Source: Chloroflexota bacterium (GTDB taxonomy: Bacteria; Chloroflexota; UBA6077; FW602-bin22; JAMCYS01). From it: 64,000 nt of DNA. The stretch's first letter is position 1. The number at the start of each line of letters is the position of its first letter. Location of the stretch: positions 1-64,000 of the forward strand of contig JAMCYS010000033.1 in assembly GCA_023473795.1 (NCBI GenBank), given 5' to 3'. This document shows, in pieces, positions 7,278 through 14,208 of this stretch. The translations under genes and the position numbers were made by a program. Under the pieces are notes generated by a model, which did not search any database, was not told the origin of the DNA, and worked only from the letters and a program-made list of their open reading frames with translations.

Positions 7278-7488
7278 CGGGCTCCCCCGATCCGCTCTGG
7301 TCCGGCCGGGCCGTCGTGCCGTAGACGACTCTACCGGTGTTGTCTTTGAGAACGATGTCCGCCGAGTAATGGGCGCCACACTTGTCGCAAACCAGGCCCT
7401 CGTCACCCGGAACGAAGTGCCCGCAGTTGAGGCAGTCAAAGTTCACCCATAGATTTAGCCCGTCGAAATAGCCTTCTCGTTCAGCCAT
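7270..7488 (-). CDS. Small zinc-ribbon protein
   Basis: 72 aa. One C4 ribbon (CLNCGHF...CDKCGAH) in the middle with an acidic C-terminus (GSGEPDD). Overlaps the MucR-like gene by 8 bp. Function unknown; one of several mini zinc ribbons in this operon. Confidence 0.65.
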   Translation of the reverse strand: MAEREGYFDGLNLWVNFDCLNCGHFVPGDEGLVCDKCGAHYSADIVLKDNTGRVVYGTTARPDQSGSGEPDD

Positions 7489-7505
7489 TTTCTACCAGCT
7501 CGCCG

Positions 7506-7670
7506 CTAGGGCAGTAGGGTCTGGGCCACAGTGGTGGCGCTCGCCGAGACGATCGCCAGCGCGGCCAGTGCCACCAGGCCGACGTCGCCGCTGCCGCTGG
7601 CCCAGGCCAGCCCCACGGCACAGACCGCCGCCACTCCCAGCGCGATCGCGACCCTCTGCCAGCGTTTCAC
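7506..7670 (-). CDS. 54-residue membrane protein (absent from ORF track)
   Basis: GTG start at 7670 overlapping the upstream TGA (GTGA); the minus-strand leader contains AGGAGGCAGGCGGGGAA. The peptide (VKRWQRVAIALGVAAVCAVG ... VALAALAIVSASATTVAQTL) has two hydrophobic segments joined by SGSGD. The ORF-track line 7492-7716 in another frame is Arg/Gly-rich and not protein-like. Function unknown; a small membrane protein of the early operon. Confidence 0.6.
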   Translation of the reverse strand: MKRWQRVAIALGVAAVCAVGLAWASGSGDVGLVALAALAIVSASATTVAQTLLP

Positions 7671-7813
7671 TTCCCCGCCTGCCTCCTACATTCCGCCCCG
7701 CAATAGGCGCACCCACACTCGCTATCGTACCAGACTACGCTCCCCGCGGGGAGCCAGCGCCGGCAGACGGCGCAGTACTGCCCCGCGTGGAGCCGCGCGC
7801 GATAGACGGCCAT
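7667..7813 (-). CDS. 48-residue cysteine-rich zinc-binding protein (absent from ORF track)
   Basis: ATG 7813 overlaps the stop of the next upstream gene and its own TGA overlaps the GTG of the following gene, so coupling is tight on both sides. The sequence contains CAVC and then CGCAYCGAEC within 30 residues, a compact zinc-ribbon arrangement. No function known. Confidence 0.6.
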   Translation of the reverse strand: MAVYRARLHAGQYCAVCRRWLPAGSVVWYDSECGCAYCGAECRRQAGK

Positions 7814-8097
7814 TATCGGGGCCCTCCCCGCCCCGTTTTAGCTCTATCGCCACGGGTAAGATGGTCAATCTTCGCAAGGTTCCGCCCAGCGCGCACCAGG
7901 TTGTATACCGCGTAGCAGAGATTGAAGACTGCCCAGATTTGAAAGAAGATGGTCGCGGCGTTCAACCAGCCTCTAGGCGGGGGCGCGAACGGCAGTGCTT
8001 GCCCGATCAGCCAGGTGATAACAAGGCTGGCGACTGCGCCCCCAGCGATCACGGCCATACACTCCCTGTATTCGCTGAGCCACGTCTTGATCCTCAT
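7813..8097 (-). CDS. Two-helix membrane protein
   Basis: 94 aa, ATG after GGAGGAATAACAGC. Membrane segments at about 14-34 (VIAGGAVASLVITWLIGQAL) and 46-66 (AATIFFQIWAVFNLCYAVYN), then a basic tail (KIDHLTRGDRAKTGRG). No family recognised. Overlaps the Cys-rich mini-protein start. Confidence 0.6.
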   Translation of the reverse strand: MRIKTWLSEYRECMAVIAGGAVASLVITWLIGQALPFAPPPRGWLNAATIFFQIWAVFNLCYAVYNLVRAGRNLAKIDHLTRGDRAKTGRGGPR

Positions 8098-8112
8098 TGC
8101 TGTTATTCCTCC

Positions 8113-8496
8113 CTACACCGGCCGCGGCCGGCGCGGCCGCGGCAGCAACAATTGATTCTTGGCCAGCCGCTCCGGACCGGGCAGGGCCCTCACCCGGACC
8201 ACTAGGTTCAGCGGATCCGTGCGATCGACATGCAGGCTGTAGGAGGCCTCGCACTGACCACAGACCAGCATCGCGCTCCCCGTGAGCACGGCGCCGGCGC
8301 CGCCGCACTCGCAGGAGACGAGCAGCCGCGGGATCACCGGCGGCCGCCCCTCCTCGCTGTGCAGGTTCAGAGTCATCTCGAGCGGCCGGTCGAGCTTCTC
8401 AAACTTGTACTCCCTGAGCAACTGAGCGAAGGCGAAGTCGACGAAGACGGGCGCCGGGCCCGCCGTCGACATCGGCTCTCCATTACCGTCTGTCAT
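8113..8496 (-). CDS. Zinc-ribbon protein of unknown function
   Basis: 127 aa; start chosen at ATG 8496 behind GGGGGAAG. The N-terminal half is mixed alpha/beta; a C4 ribbon (CECGGAGAVL...CGQCEASY) lies near the middle, and the C-terminus is basic (RPRRPRPV). Overlaps the upstream gene by 14 bp. Likely nucleic-acid or protein binding; no family. Confidence 0.6.
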   Translation of the reverse strand: MTDGNGEPMSTAGPAPVFVDFAFAQLLREYKFEKLDRPLEMTLNLHSEEGRPPVIPRLLVSCECGGAGAVLTGSAMLVCGQCEASYSLHVDRTDPLNLVVRVRALPGPERLAKNQLLLPRPRRPRPV

Positions 8497-8707
8497 TTCT
8501 TCCCCCTCTACGCAGTCGCCTCCGGACAACGACGACCTCCTCGTCCCCGAAGCGGACCAGCATCGAGCCGTTGCGGCCGCAAATGCACGTCTTACCACCA
8601 GGCGTGAAGATCGCCTCGCAGCGCCGGCCCACCAGGTCGGAGCGCGTGCGGCCCTGCACCGGGTTGGTCTTGCTGGGAGCCGTGCCGAGGTAGACGTACT
8701 CGCGCAT
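8483..8707 (-). CDS. Small protein with paired cysteines
   Basis: 74 aa from ATG 8707, which overlaps the ASCH gene stop (TGATG). Reads MREYVYLGTAPSKTNPVQ, then CEAIFTPGGKTCICG, then a basic end (RRRLRRGGRNDRR). Cys spacing suggests metal binding. Function unknown. Confidence 0.55.
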   Translation of the reverse strand: MREYVYLGTAPSKTNPVQGRTRSDLVGRRCEAIFTPGGKTCICGRNGSMLVRFGDEEVVVVRRRLRRGGRNDRR

Positions 8708-9033
8708 CAGGCCCACCGGATGGCCACGAGGTTGTTGGCGACCACCCAGCCGTACCCCGCCACGGCGACGATGGCGCCCAGGGGCAGCAAGGCATCTATT
8801 GGTTTGTTGTCCTTTCCCCACGGTGCCCACCCGGCCGGCAGTGCGCCAGCGCGCATCAGCGGTCCCGTCACCAGGTCCTGAATTGCGAACAGACACGCCT
8901 CATCGGGAAACCTCTTGCTGGCGTGGATGGCCACCAGCCCCCGGTACGACGTCGACCAGGACCGCGTCTCGATCCGCTTGGCGCCGATCGCCACGAGGCT
9001 GGCCCAGGGCTGGGTCAGAGAGAGCGCTTTCAC
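8707..9033 (-). CDS. ASCH-domain protein
   Basis: 108 aa, GTG start overlapping the upstream TGA (GTGA). The opening VKALSLTQPWASLVAIGAKR and then ETRSW...YRGLVAIHASKRF is the classic ASCH (PUA-like) signature: ALS(L/I).QPWA.L...G.K..E.R.W.....G...IHA. It continues to PLGAIVAVAGYGWVV and ends early, so it is shorter than full-length ASCH proteins and may be trimmed at the C-terminus. ASCH domains bind RNA or modified nucleosides; in phages the role is unclear. Confidence 0.8.
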   Translation of the reverse strand: MKALSLTQPWASLVAIGAKRIETRSWSTSYRGLVAIHASKRFPDEACLFAIQDLVTGPLMRAGALPAGWAPWGKDNKPIDALLPLGAIVAVAGYGWVVANNLVAIRWA

Positions 9034-9242
9034 GGCTGGGCCTTCTCTCTCCGCGATCGGTCGTGCCGGCGTTGGCACTCGGCGCAGCGCTTCCAGTAGA
9101 GCGAGTCGCCCGTCTCGAACTCGTCGCCGAGATACAGCCACTTGCCACAGAGGCTCCTACCGTCCGGCCCGATGTAGTGCAGCCTGCCGGCGCCGTCGAT
9201 CCGGGCCCAGCCTTGGCCCCGGGCGGCCTTCTTGTCGGCCAT
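9030..9242 (-). CDS. Small zinc-finger-like protein
   Basis: 70 aa. Contains RSLCGKW and CAECQRRHDRSRR, a spaced Cys set with a basic C-terminus. GTGA and TGATG overlaps with both neighbours show coupling in the early operon. A helper of nucleotide or DNA metabolism is conceivable from the neighbours (ASCH, deoxyribosyltransferase-like) but unproven. Confidence 0.6.
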   Translation of the reverse strand: MADKKAARGQGWARIDGAGRLHYIGPDGRSLCGKWLYLGDEFETGDSLYWKRCAECQRRHDRSRREKAQP

Positions 9243-9697
9243 CAGTTCATCCTCCCGGCGGCGCTCACCGCCGCCAATTTGGCCTCGATCTCCGCGTCCA
9301 GGGCGCGCTGCTCGACCCGCCAGCCGGCGAGCCAGTCCGTCAGCAGCTCGTTCATGACTCCGGGCGCGCTGTCCCAGTAGACGACGGGCAGGCAGACCCG
9401 GTCCGCCTCGAGCAGCTCGCGGCGCGTGCCCTCGGAGCGCATGGCCACGGGCTCGGGCACGCAGCAGACCACCAGGTCGCCACGCCGCAGCAGATCCAGC
9501 GCCGCCTCGAGCAACGTCTGTTCGGGTACGATTACCTCCAGGCCGCCCGTGTTGAGGTGAGGCACAATTACGGCGAAGCCCAGGCGCAGCAGGGCCACGC
9601 CCACTAGGTGGGCGTGCCGGACGTTGGCGGCGACGCGCTCTGGACGGTCGTCGCGGTAGGGGCCGCAGACATAGGCGACCGGTTTCGGTTCGGCCAT
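9242..9697 (-). CDS. Nucleoside 2-deoxyribosyltransferase-like protein (DUF4406 type)
   Basis: 151 aa from ATG 9697 with AGGAGG 10 nt upstream. The N-terminus VAYVCGPYRDD...NVRHAHLVGVALLRLGFAVIVPHLN is the conserved strand-GP-Y..-N...A...G...PH pattern of the deoxyribosyltransferase-like fold. DLVVCCVPEP and EGTRRELLEA (usual S..G...E) follow. Such proteins handle nucleotide-derived substrates and are frequent in phage early operons. The exact reaction is unknown. Confidence 0.7.
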   Translation of the reverse strand: MAEPKPVAYVCGPYRDDRPERVAANVRHAHLVGVALLRLGFAVIVPHLNTGGLEVIVPEQTLLEAALDLLRRGDLVVCCVPEPVAMRSEGTRRELLEADRVCLPVVYWDSAPGVMNELLTDWLAGWRVEQRALDAEIEAKLAAVSAAGRMN

Positions 9698-9711
9698 TGG
9701 TTCTGGACCTC

Positions 9712-10560
9712 CTAGCCAGGTTGGAGAGCCTCCGGGGAGCGCTCCCAGGGCCGCGTTTCCAGCCAGCGGCGGGCGGACACGTGACTGCGTCCCAGCCGAC
9801 CCGGTGGCTTCCGCGCCAGGGCCGCCGCCGCCGCGATCAGCCATTCGTCGAGCCCCGGCGGCCCGGCAGTTATGGCACGTTGCCAGGCCTCAAACTCTCG
9901 TTGTTCGGGCCCCTGGTGGCTCGGATAGAACGTCCTGAACTGTAAGTACTTGGGGGGGCGACTTTGCGGCGCCGCACTGTCTGTACTCATGTCTTTAATT
10001 CTCATGTCTGTCATGTCTTTAATCTTCGCAGCTTCATTTTGAAGCTGCTGGCAGCTTACTTTTGAAGCTGCTGGATCCGGCAGCAGCTTCATTTCTAAGC
10101 TGCTGAGCAGCTTCATTTTGAAGCTGCTGCCGTTTTCATCCTCCTCCACCAGCAGCTCACTTTTGAAGCTGCTATCCTCTTCTGGAGGAGGCTCAGCCTC
10201 CGCCAGACCGTCGTCCGCCGCCGGCAAGGACAGCTGGGTGCCGGGCGCCGTGGCGCGCAGGCGGTAAACGTAGGTGCCGTGGGCCACCCGCCGCAGCCGC
10301 TCCAGCACCTGGTGCTCCAGCGCCAGGTGGAGGCCTCGCTGCACCGCCGCCCGGCTGAGGCCCGTCATCTGGCAGAGCAGCGTATCGCTCATCGGGCAGC
10401 AGTCGCGCCGCCAGCCGAGGGTCAACCGCAGCGCCGCCAACACGACCTTGATCTCGGCGCCCGTCATCCGCGGCAGGCCCTCGTCGAAGATCTCGTTGGG
10501 CACCTTGACGAAGCCCCGACCGTTGGCGATGCCGACGAACTTCCACTCCTCGTCAGCCAT
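9712..10560 (-). CDS. Replication-initiator-like protein (phage replication O N-terminal type)
   Basis: 282 aa from ATG 10560 (AGGGGG upstream; GTG 10575 is the alternative). Residues 6-90 (FVKVPNEIFDEGLPRMTGAE, then LALRLTLGW-like helix and MTGLSRAAVQRGLHLAL) form the winged-helix expected of phage replication O / DnaD-like N-terminal domains. A low-complexity middle (SSFKMKLL repeated) is encoded by five DNA iterons. The C-terminal 80 residues are helical and basic. As in lambda O, the origin probably lies inside the gene. No helicase gene is adjacent, so host DnaB/DnaC may be recruited. Confidence 0.7.
   Translation of the reverse strand: MADEEWKFVGIANGRGFVKVPNEIFDEGLPRMTGAEIKVVLAALRLTLGWRRDCCPMSDTLLCQMTGLSRAAVQRGLHLALEHQVLERLRRVAHGTYVYRLRATAPGTQLSLPAADDGLAEAEPPPEEDSSFKSELLVEEDENGSSFKMKLLSSLEMKLLPDPAASKVSCQQLQNEAAKIKDMTDMRIKDMSTDSAAPQSRPPKYLQFRTFYPSHQGPEQREFEAWQRAITAGPPGLDEWLIAAAAALARKPPGRLGRSHVSARRWLETRPWERSPEALQPG
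9988..10026. other. AT-richer segment with repeated CATGTCTTTAAT next to iterons
   Basis: TCATGTCTTTAATTC and TCATGTCTTTAATCT occur 29 bp apart, with a third partial TCATGTC between them. The base composition is clearly lower in GC than the surroundings. Located on the downstream side of the five iterons, in the place of a DNA-unwinding element. This is an interpretation of composition and position. Confidence 0.45.
10029..10173. repeat. Five palindromic iterons inside the replication gene: probable origin
   Basis: Copies at 10029-10050, 10051-10073, 10081-10105, 10106-10129 and 10150-10173 share AGCAGCTT(C/A)(A/C)TTTTGAAGCTGCT, itself an imperfect inverted repeat. Spacing is 22-45 bp. They fall in the linker of the replication-O-like protein, exactly as the lambda origin lies within gene O. 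The peptide repeats they encode (SSFKSELL, SSFKMKLL, SSLEMKLL) are not typical of a folded domain, which favours selection on the DNA. Confidence 0.8.
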
Positions 10561-10617
10561 GGCCAGCACCGGCACCCCCTTGTAGTCGATGTAGTCGATC
10601 GGACACCGCGGGCGACA

Positions 10618-11262
10618 CTAGGCCAGGGCCTCGGCGAGGACCGCGGCCGGCTCCTCGACGACGTCGGGCGACGGCTCCGGCGCTGATGACTCGGCGGCCG
10701 CCGTCTTGGCTCTGTTACGGTGATACCACTCGCGACTGTACCGCCGTTGGTGCTCGCGCGCCTCGTCGCTCGGGCCGTTCTTCTCGCTCGGCCCGGCAGC
10801 CGCCGGCGGCGCTTCTCCGGAACAGAGCTCGGCGACCGTCGCGTCGTGCTGCGCCTTGGCCAGCAGCAAGGCCGTCAGCGACGCCGCGCGCTGCTCCGCC
10901 AGTTGGCGCTCTCTGGCGACCGCGGTCCGCCAGTCTTCGTCGAGCACCGTGTACGTCCAGAGGGCGTGTTGATAGGCGGAGAGCGTTTCTTCCATCGGCG
11001 TCCGGGCCGGCCGCTGGTTGTCCGGCCGCGGCGAAGGCGCCGGCTTGCTCTCCGCCCCCCAGGGCTTCGGCGGCCGCGAGACGTCGACGACGTCGTCCGC
11101 CGCGCGAGTACTCGTTCTCGGGCTCACGTCAATTGCCTCCCCTTCCCAGCCGCAACGGATGCACACGGGCACTCGCTTGCGGAGATCTTCCAGATAGTGC
11201 TGGTAGATGACCGCGCCGTGGCAACCGGGCCGCGGGCAGGTCCCGATCATGCGAGTGGTCAT
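10618..11262 (-). CDS. Zinc-ribbon protein with long charged C-terminus
   Basis: 214 aa, ATG behind GAGGGGGG. N-terminal C4 ribbon (CPRPGC...CIRCGWEGEA), a Pro/Arg-rich linker, a helical central part (HALWTYTVLDEDWRTAVARE) and a basic patch HQRRYSREWYHRNRAK, similar to DNA-contacting tails in phage HNH/AP2 proteins, then an acidic-Ala end. Overlaps the upstream gene by 4 bp. Function unknown, probably nucleic-acid binding. Confidence 0.6.
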   Translation of the reverse strand: MTTRMIGTCPRPGCHGAVIYQHYLEDLRKRVPVCIRCGWEGEAIDVSPRTSTRAADDVVDVSRPPKPWGAESKPAPSPRPDNQRPARTPMEETLSAYQHALWTYTVLDEDWRTAVARERQLAEQRAASLTALLLAKAQHDATVAELCSGEAPPAAAGPSEKNGPSDEAREHQRRYSREWYHRNRAKTAAAESSAPEPSPDVVEEPAAVLAEALA

Positions 11263-11591
11263 CGATTAACCCCCCTCGTTGTAGGGGGCGAGGCGCCCAG
11301 CCAGCGCGGGTCGACCAGCTGGCCGCGGTCGCGCATCGTCGTGCCGCAGTCCGAGCAGACCCGCGCCTCGGCCTGGGTGACGGCGCCGTCGAGGTTGGTC
11401 AGTCTTCCCACCATCTCGACCTTGCCCTTGCCGCAGACCTGGCAGCGCTGGAAAAACACCCGCTTGGCGCGAACCCTGGGTTCGCGCCAGAAGGCGAACG
11501 GCGACGCCATCTCGAGGATCGGCGCGACCTCCTCGTCCATGGTTCGCAGGTTGCCCGACGCCGGCTGGCGCTTAGACGATGACCGGGACAT
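11259..11591 (-). CDS. Zinc-ribbon protein
   Basis: 110 aa, ATG 10 nt after AGAGGAGG. A C4 ribbon CQVCGKGK...VCSDCGTTM in the C-terminal half with an extra strand (MVGRLTNLDGAV) between the knuckles. Overlaps its upstream neighbour by 20 bp. Role unknown. Confidence 0.6.
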   Translation of the reverse strand: MSRSSSKRQPASGNLRTMDEEVAPILEMASPFAFWREPRVRAKRVFFQRCQVCGKGKVEMVGRLTNLDGAVTQAEARVCSDCGTTMRDRGQLVDPRWLGASPPTTRGVNR

Positions 11592-11967
11592 GGGCGGCGG
11601 CCTCCTCTCGCGGGCAGACGTGGCCCTCGATCTCCTCGAGGAGGACGCCGATCTGCTCCTGAGTGGTGATGGGTTGGGAGCGGGTCACCTGGTGGCAGCG
11701 CGGACAGCGCCAGCCGCCGATGAGGTCATAGTCGCAGGGGCCCACCGGGTCGGGGCCCAATTCGAGGTAGAACGTGACGCCGTCGGCCACGGCGTAGGGC
11801 CGGCCCTGGGCGTCGGGCCGGATCGCCGGCCAGCGGCGCAGCAAGCTGGCGAGGAGCAGCCGCAGCACGTGGGCGCGCTCGTCGTAGGTCACCTGTTCGC
11901 GGGGCAGCGTCTCCGCCTCGCGCCTTCGGTAGGCATCTAGGGCGCGGGCTTTCCAGTCGGTCACCAC
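11572..11967 (-). CDS. Helical protein with zinc-ribbon C-terminus
   Basis: 131 aa; start set at GTG 11967, just after the upstream stop, because the longer ORF-track start runs inside the previous gene in an implausible Arg/Ser-rich frame. The N-terminal half is helical (ALDAYRRREAETL, VLRLLLASLLRRW). The second half contains WRCPRCHQVTR and HVCPREE, a split zinc site. Function unknown. Confidence 0.55.
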   Translation of the reverse strand: MVTDWKARALDAYRRREAETLPREQVTYDERAHVLRLLLASLLRRWPAIRPDAQGRPYAVADGVTFYLELGPDPVGPCDYDLIGGWRCPRCHQVTRSQPITTQEQIGVLLEEIEGHVCPREEAAAHVPVIV

Positions 11968-11968
11968 G

Positions 11969-12277
11969 TCATGGCCCCGGAAACCAAGCGGAGACGAGCA
12001 GGAAGAGCCCCAGCCAGGCCAGGAAGGCGACGCCGCCGAGGACGAAGCGGGCGATTTCGTGCAGCCAGGGCGAGAGACGCGGCGCCCGGAGCTGCGGCAG
12101 CGGCTTGGCCAGCCCCCGCGAGACCTGGCGGCGAGAGTGGACGCAGGTCTGGGGTCGATACTCGCAGACCTTGGCGTAGGCACAGTAGCGCTGGCAAAGC
12201 CGCCGCGCCGCCTCGTAGTAGGACTGGTCGTACTGACATTCGGGCGCGATCTGGTAGGGACGCGGTTGCGTGGTCAA
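11969..12277 (-). CDS. Cysteine-rich protein with C-terminal membrane helix
   Basis: 102 aa. The start is taken at TTG 12277 (AGGAGG 6 nt upstream). Residues 10-45 carry Cys at CQYDQSYYEAARRLCQRYCA, YAKVCEY and QTCVH, then a basic linker and one membrane segment (VLGGVAFLAWLGLFLLVSA). The competing frame 11961-12284 is Ala/Gly/Pro-rich and unconvincing. No family known. Confidence 0.55.
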   Translation of the reverse strand: MTTQPRPYQIAPECQYDQSYYEAARRLCQRYCAYAKVCEYRPQTCVHSRRQVSRGLAKPLPQLRAPRLSPWLHEIARFVLGGVAFLAWLGLFLLVSAWFPGP

Positions 12278-12388
12278 TGGGCACCTCCTTGACACCACCC
12301 CAGCCACGGGAGAATAGGGCCGTGAGCGGCCCCTCCGCGGGGGTCTAAGCGGGCGGCAGTGTTGACGGCACCGGCCGCCCGCTGTCGT

Positions 12389-12628
12389 TTACGCCGCCTT
12401 ACGGAGGCTCCGCAAGGCCGTCGTCTCCTCCGCCAGCCGCTGGGCGACGGCCCGCAGCCGCCGGATCTCCAGCAGCAGGCACTCCTCCTGGCGTGGGCAG
12501 TCCGCCGCCACCGTCGCGCCCCGCCGGGGGCGCCGAGCGGCGCTTGCCCCGGCCATACGGCGGTCGATCGAGAGCGAGCCCGCCTGCACCTCCACCGCCA
12601 GTTCGTCCGCGCCTAGTTTTCGTGGCAT
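12389..12628 (-). CDS. Small coiled-coil protein
   Basis: 79 aa from ATG 12628, preceded by AAAGGAGGGGAT. A C-terminal heptad stretch (LLLEIRRLRAVAQRLAEETT, ALRSL) follows a Cys pair (CPRQEEC). N-terminal MPRKLGADELAVEVQAG. A region of about 110 bp upstream of the previous gene (12278-12388) contains no gene. Confidence 0.55.
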   Translation of the reverse strand: MPRKLGADELAVEVQAGSLSIDRRMAGASAARRPRRGATVAADCPRQEECLLLEIRRLRAVAQRLAEETTALRSLRKAA

Positions 12629-12657
12629 ATCCCCTCCTTTCCGTGGGGGACGTTCTC

Positions 12658-12822
12658 TCAGTTCAGATTCACCCTCATCGGGTGCACCAGGCATACGGGG
12701 CAGCGCCGGTCGACCAGCCAGAGCGAGAGGTCGGCGCACCCCGGCAGCCGCTGGGCCCAGACGTCGAGGCGTCTCTCGGCCTCGATCGCCAGCTGCGGGC
12801 CCATCGGCATACGTCCAGCCAT
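12658..12822 (-). CDS. 54-residue protein with CPVC knuckle (absent from ORF track)
   Basis: ATG 12822 after GGGGAGGGTTTG. Reads MAGRMPMGPQLAIEAERRLD ... DRRCPVCLVHPMRVNLN; a CxxC plus His near the C-terminus suggests half a zinc site or a dimerising knuckle. Function unknown. Confidence 0.5.
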   Translation of the reverse strand: MAGRMPMGPQLAIEAERRLDVWAQRLPGCADLSLWLVDRRCPVCLVHPMRVNLN

Positions 12823-12858
12823 CAAACCCTCCCCGTTCCCGTAGGGGCGAGCGTCCCC

Positions 12859-12886
12859 GTAGGGGCGACCGGCCGGTCGCCCCTAC
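12859..12886. repeat. Perfect 28-bp palindrome (REP-like)
   Basis: GTAGGGGCGACCGG followed by its exact reverse complement; an extra half-site GTAGGGGCGA sits at 12841-12850. Same terminal sequence as the palindrome at 2421-2462. It contains the stop codon of the 29-residue peptide gene and separates two small genes of the early operon. Confidence 0.85.
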
Positions 12887-12972
12887 TTGCCCGCCTTGCC
12901 CAGCTCGTAACCGCCCTTGATGGCCGCGCCCAGCGCGGCGAACAGCAGCCCGCAGATCAGCAGTGGTGTCAT
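12883..12972 (-). CDS. 29-residue one-helix membrane peptide (absent from ORF track)
   Basis: ATG 12972 with GAGGAGG 8 nt upstream. The peptide starts MTPLLICGLLFAALGAAIKG and ends KAGK: one hydrophobic helix and a basic tail. Its TAG lies in the REP-like palindrome. Such peptides in phage early regions may be membrane-targeted regulators; role unknown. Confidence 0.5.
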   Translation of the reverse strand: MTPLLICGLLFAALGAAIKGGYELGKAGK

Positions 12973-12998
12973 AGTGGTTTCCTCCTCTCCGGGCCCGC

Positions 12999-13109
12999 TC
13001 AACGCCGCCAGCGGCGCCCTAACCAGGCCCATAACTCCAGCCAGAACCAGCCCAGGGCAAAGCCCAACAGCATCCAGGGCAGCAGCGGCAGCATCCCCGA
13101 CCAGCCCAC
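12999..13109 (-). CDS. 36-residue one-helix membrane peptide (absent from ORF track)
   Basis: GTG start immediately after the TAG of the HTH gene (TAGGTG), with GGGGAGGGGC as ribosome-binding site. The middle, MLPLLPWMLLGFALGWFWLE, is a tryptophan-rich membrane segment followed by LGRRWRR. Positive-inside tail. Unknown function. Confidence 0.5.
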   Translation of the reverse strand: MGWSGMLPLLPWMLLGFALGWFWLELWAWLGRRWRR

Positions 13110-13559
13110 CTAGCCCCTCCCCACCGGCAGCAGGCGCAGCGTCGTCACCGTCGTCACTATTACGTCAACCGCTCCCCCCTCGCCGGGGTGGACCTCCACC
13201 GTCTGGCGGGTCCCTTCGCCGCGCTCGGGGCAGGCTGTCCCCGCCCCCGCCGGCTCGGCGGCCGGCGACTGGCCGCGTTTCCAGGCCTCGTAGACGGCGC
13301 GCAGCACGCGCCAGCGGCGCTCGCCGACGCGCTCGCCGGGCAGGTGTTTGGCGGCGAGGCGCGTGTAGACCGTCGACTCGCTGATCCCCAGGTCGCGGGC
13401 GATCTCCGGCGCCTCTATGTAGACCTCCTCAAAGGTCGGCACGCGCAGCGCCGGCCAGGGCGCCGGCGGCGGTGGCTTGGGCTTGCGGCCGGCCTTAGCA
13501 CGCCTGCCCTGCCGGCGCTCGGCCGCTAATGGGACAAGAGTATCCACGGTCGCCGACAT
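13110..13559 (-). CDS. Excisionase-like helix-turn-helix protein
   Basis: 149 aa, ATG behind TAGGAGGCTCCAT. After a basic Pro-rich N-terminus, residues of about 45-90 contain EEVYIEAPEIARDLGISEST, VYTRLAAKHLPGERVGERRW and the terminal helix LRAVYEAW. This is the MerR/Xis-like winged HTH order (HTH, wing GERVGERRWR, helix). The C-terminus has a strand-rich tail. It may control excision or early transcription. The order of genes (Cro-like, 13570 gene, this gene) suits an early regulator. Confidence 0.65.
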   Translation of the reverse strand: MSATVDTLVPLAAERRQGRRAKAGRKPKPPPPAPWPALRVPTFEEVYIEAPEIARDLGISESTVYTRLAAKHLPGERVGERRWRVLRAVYEAWKRGQSPAAEPAGAGTACPERGEGTRQTVEVHPGEGGAVDVIVTTVTTLRLLPVGRG

Positions 13560-13569
13560 ATGGAGCCTC

Positions 13570-14100
13570 CTAGGTCCGCGCTTGGGGCGCGAAGGTGGAA
13601 ATGTAGTCGCGGTACTCCAGGACCAGCGCCAGCCAGTCCCGCAGCGACCAGTCGGGGTTGTAGTGGCAAAAGGTCCCCACGCTGCCCCCGCACCAAGCCT
13701 CGTAGTCGTGGGTATTGACCTTCAGGCGCTTGAGCCATTCGGTCATCACTTTGGGGTCGAGGGGCGTCGTGGAGTAGGGTAGGGTGATGCCCGCCTGCTC
13801 GGCCAGCTGGCGGCGGGCATCTTCCACCGCGCGTTCGTTCCAGAACGGCGAGCCGCGCAGCATCTTCTGGCGCTCGCCGATCAGGTCGCGCCGCCGCTTC
13901 TCATCGTCCGCCGCCGCCTTGGCGTTAGCGGATCGCGCTTGGTTGGCAGCACGGGCGCCAACTTTGCGGTCGGTCTCGGTCAGAGCATGCTGCTGCCGAT
14001 CTTGTAAATCTCGGGCCCTGGCGCTGGGATAATCAAGCGTCAAGTAGCCATTTTCGGCCCCGTTTTCGGGGGGGTGGTATGTAGAGACCTGAGGGCTCAA
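13570..14100 (-). CDS. Unknown early protein
   Basis: 176 aa if started at TTG 14100, which has AGGAGG 7 nt upstream; the longer ORF-track ATG at 14205 has no such site. A long helical charged region (RDLQDRQQHALTETDRKVGA ... DEKRRRDLIGERQKML) is followed by a globular C-terminus with Trp and Cys (EWLKRLKVNTHDYEAWCGG, YNPDWSLRDWLALVLEYRDY). No family recognised. First long gene of the leftward operon. Confidence 0.55.
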   Translation of the reverse strand: MSPQVSTYHPPENGAENGYLTLDYPSARARDLQDRQQHALTETDRKVGARAANQARSANAKAAADDEKRRRDLIGERQKMLRGSPFWNERAVEDARRQLAEQAGITLPYSTTPLDPKVMTEWLKRLKVNTHDYEAWCGGSVGTFCHYNPDWSLRDWLALVLEYRDYISTFAPQART

Positions 14101-14159
14101 TTTCCGGCCTCCTTGGCGTCCTGACGCGCTACAGGGCACGTTGTAGGGATTGGCTGATA

Positions 14160-14176
14160 GAACACGCAGCGTGCTC
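14160..14176. promoter_or_regulatory. Inverted repeat upstream of leftward early genes, possible operator
   Basis: GAACACGC-A-GCGTGCTC, seven of eight arm positions paired. On the minus strand it lies downstream of a TTGTTT-N17-TATTAC promoter-like pair and upstream of the 13570-14100 gene. It shares TAGAACACGC with the integrase-operon operator at 18849-18866, suggesting a common regulator. Confidence 0.4.
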
Positions 14177-14208
14177 GTAATATCGGGCACTCCAAGGCAA
14201 AACAAAAA

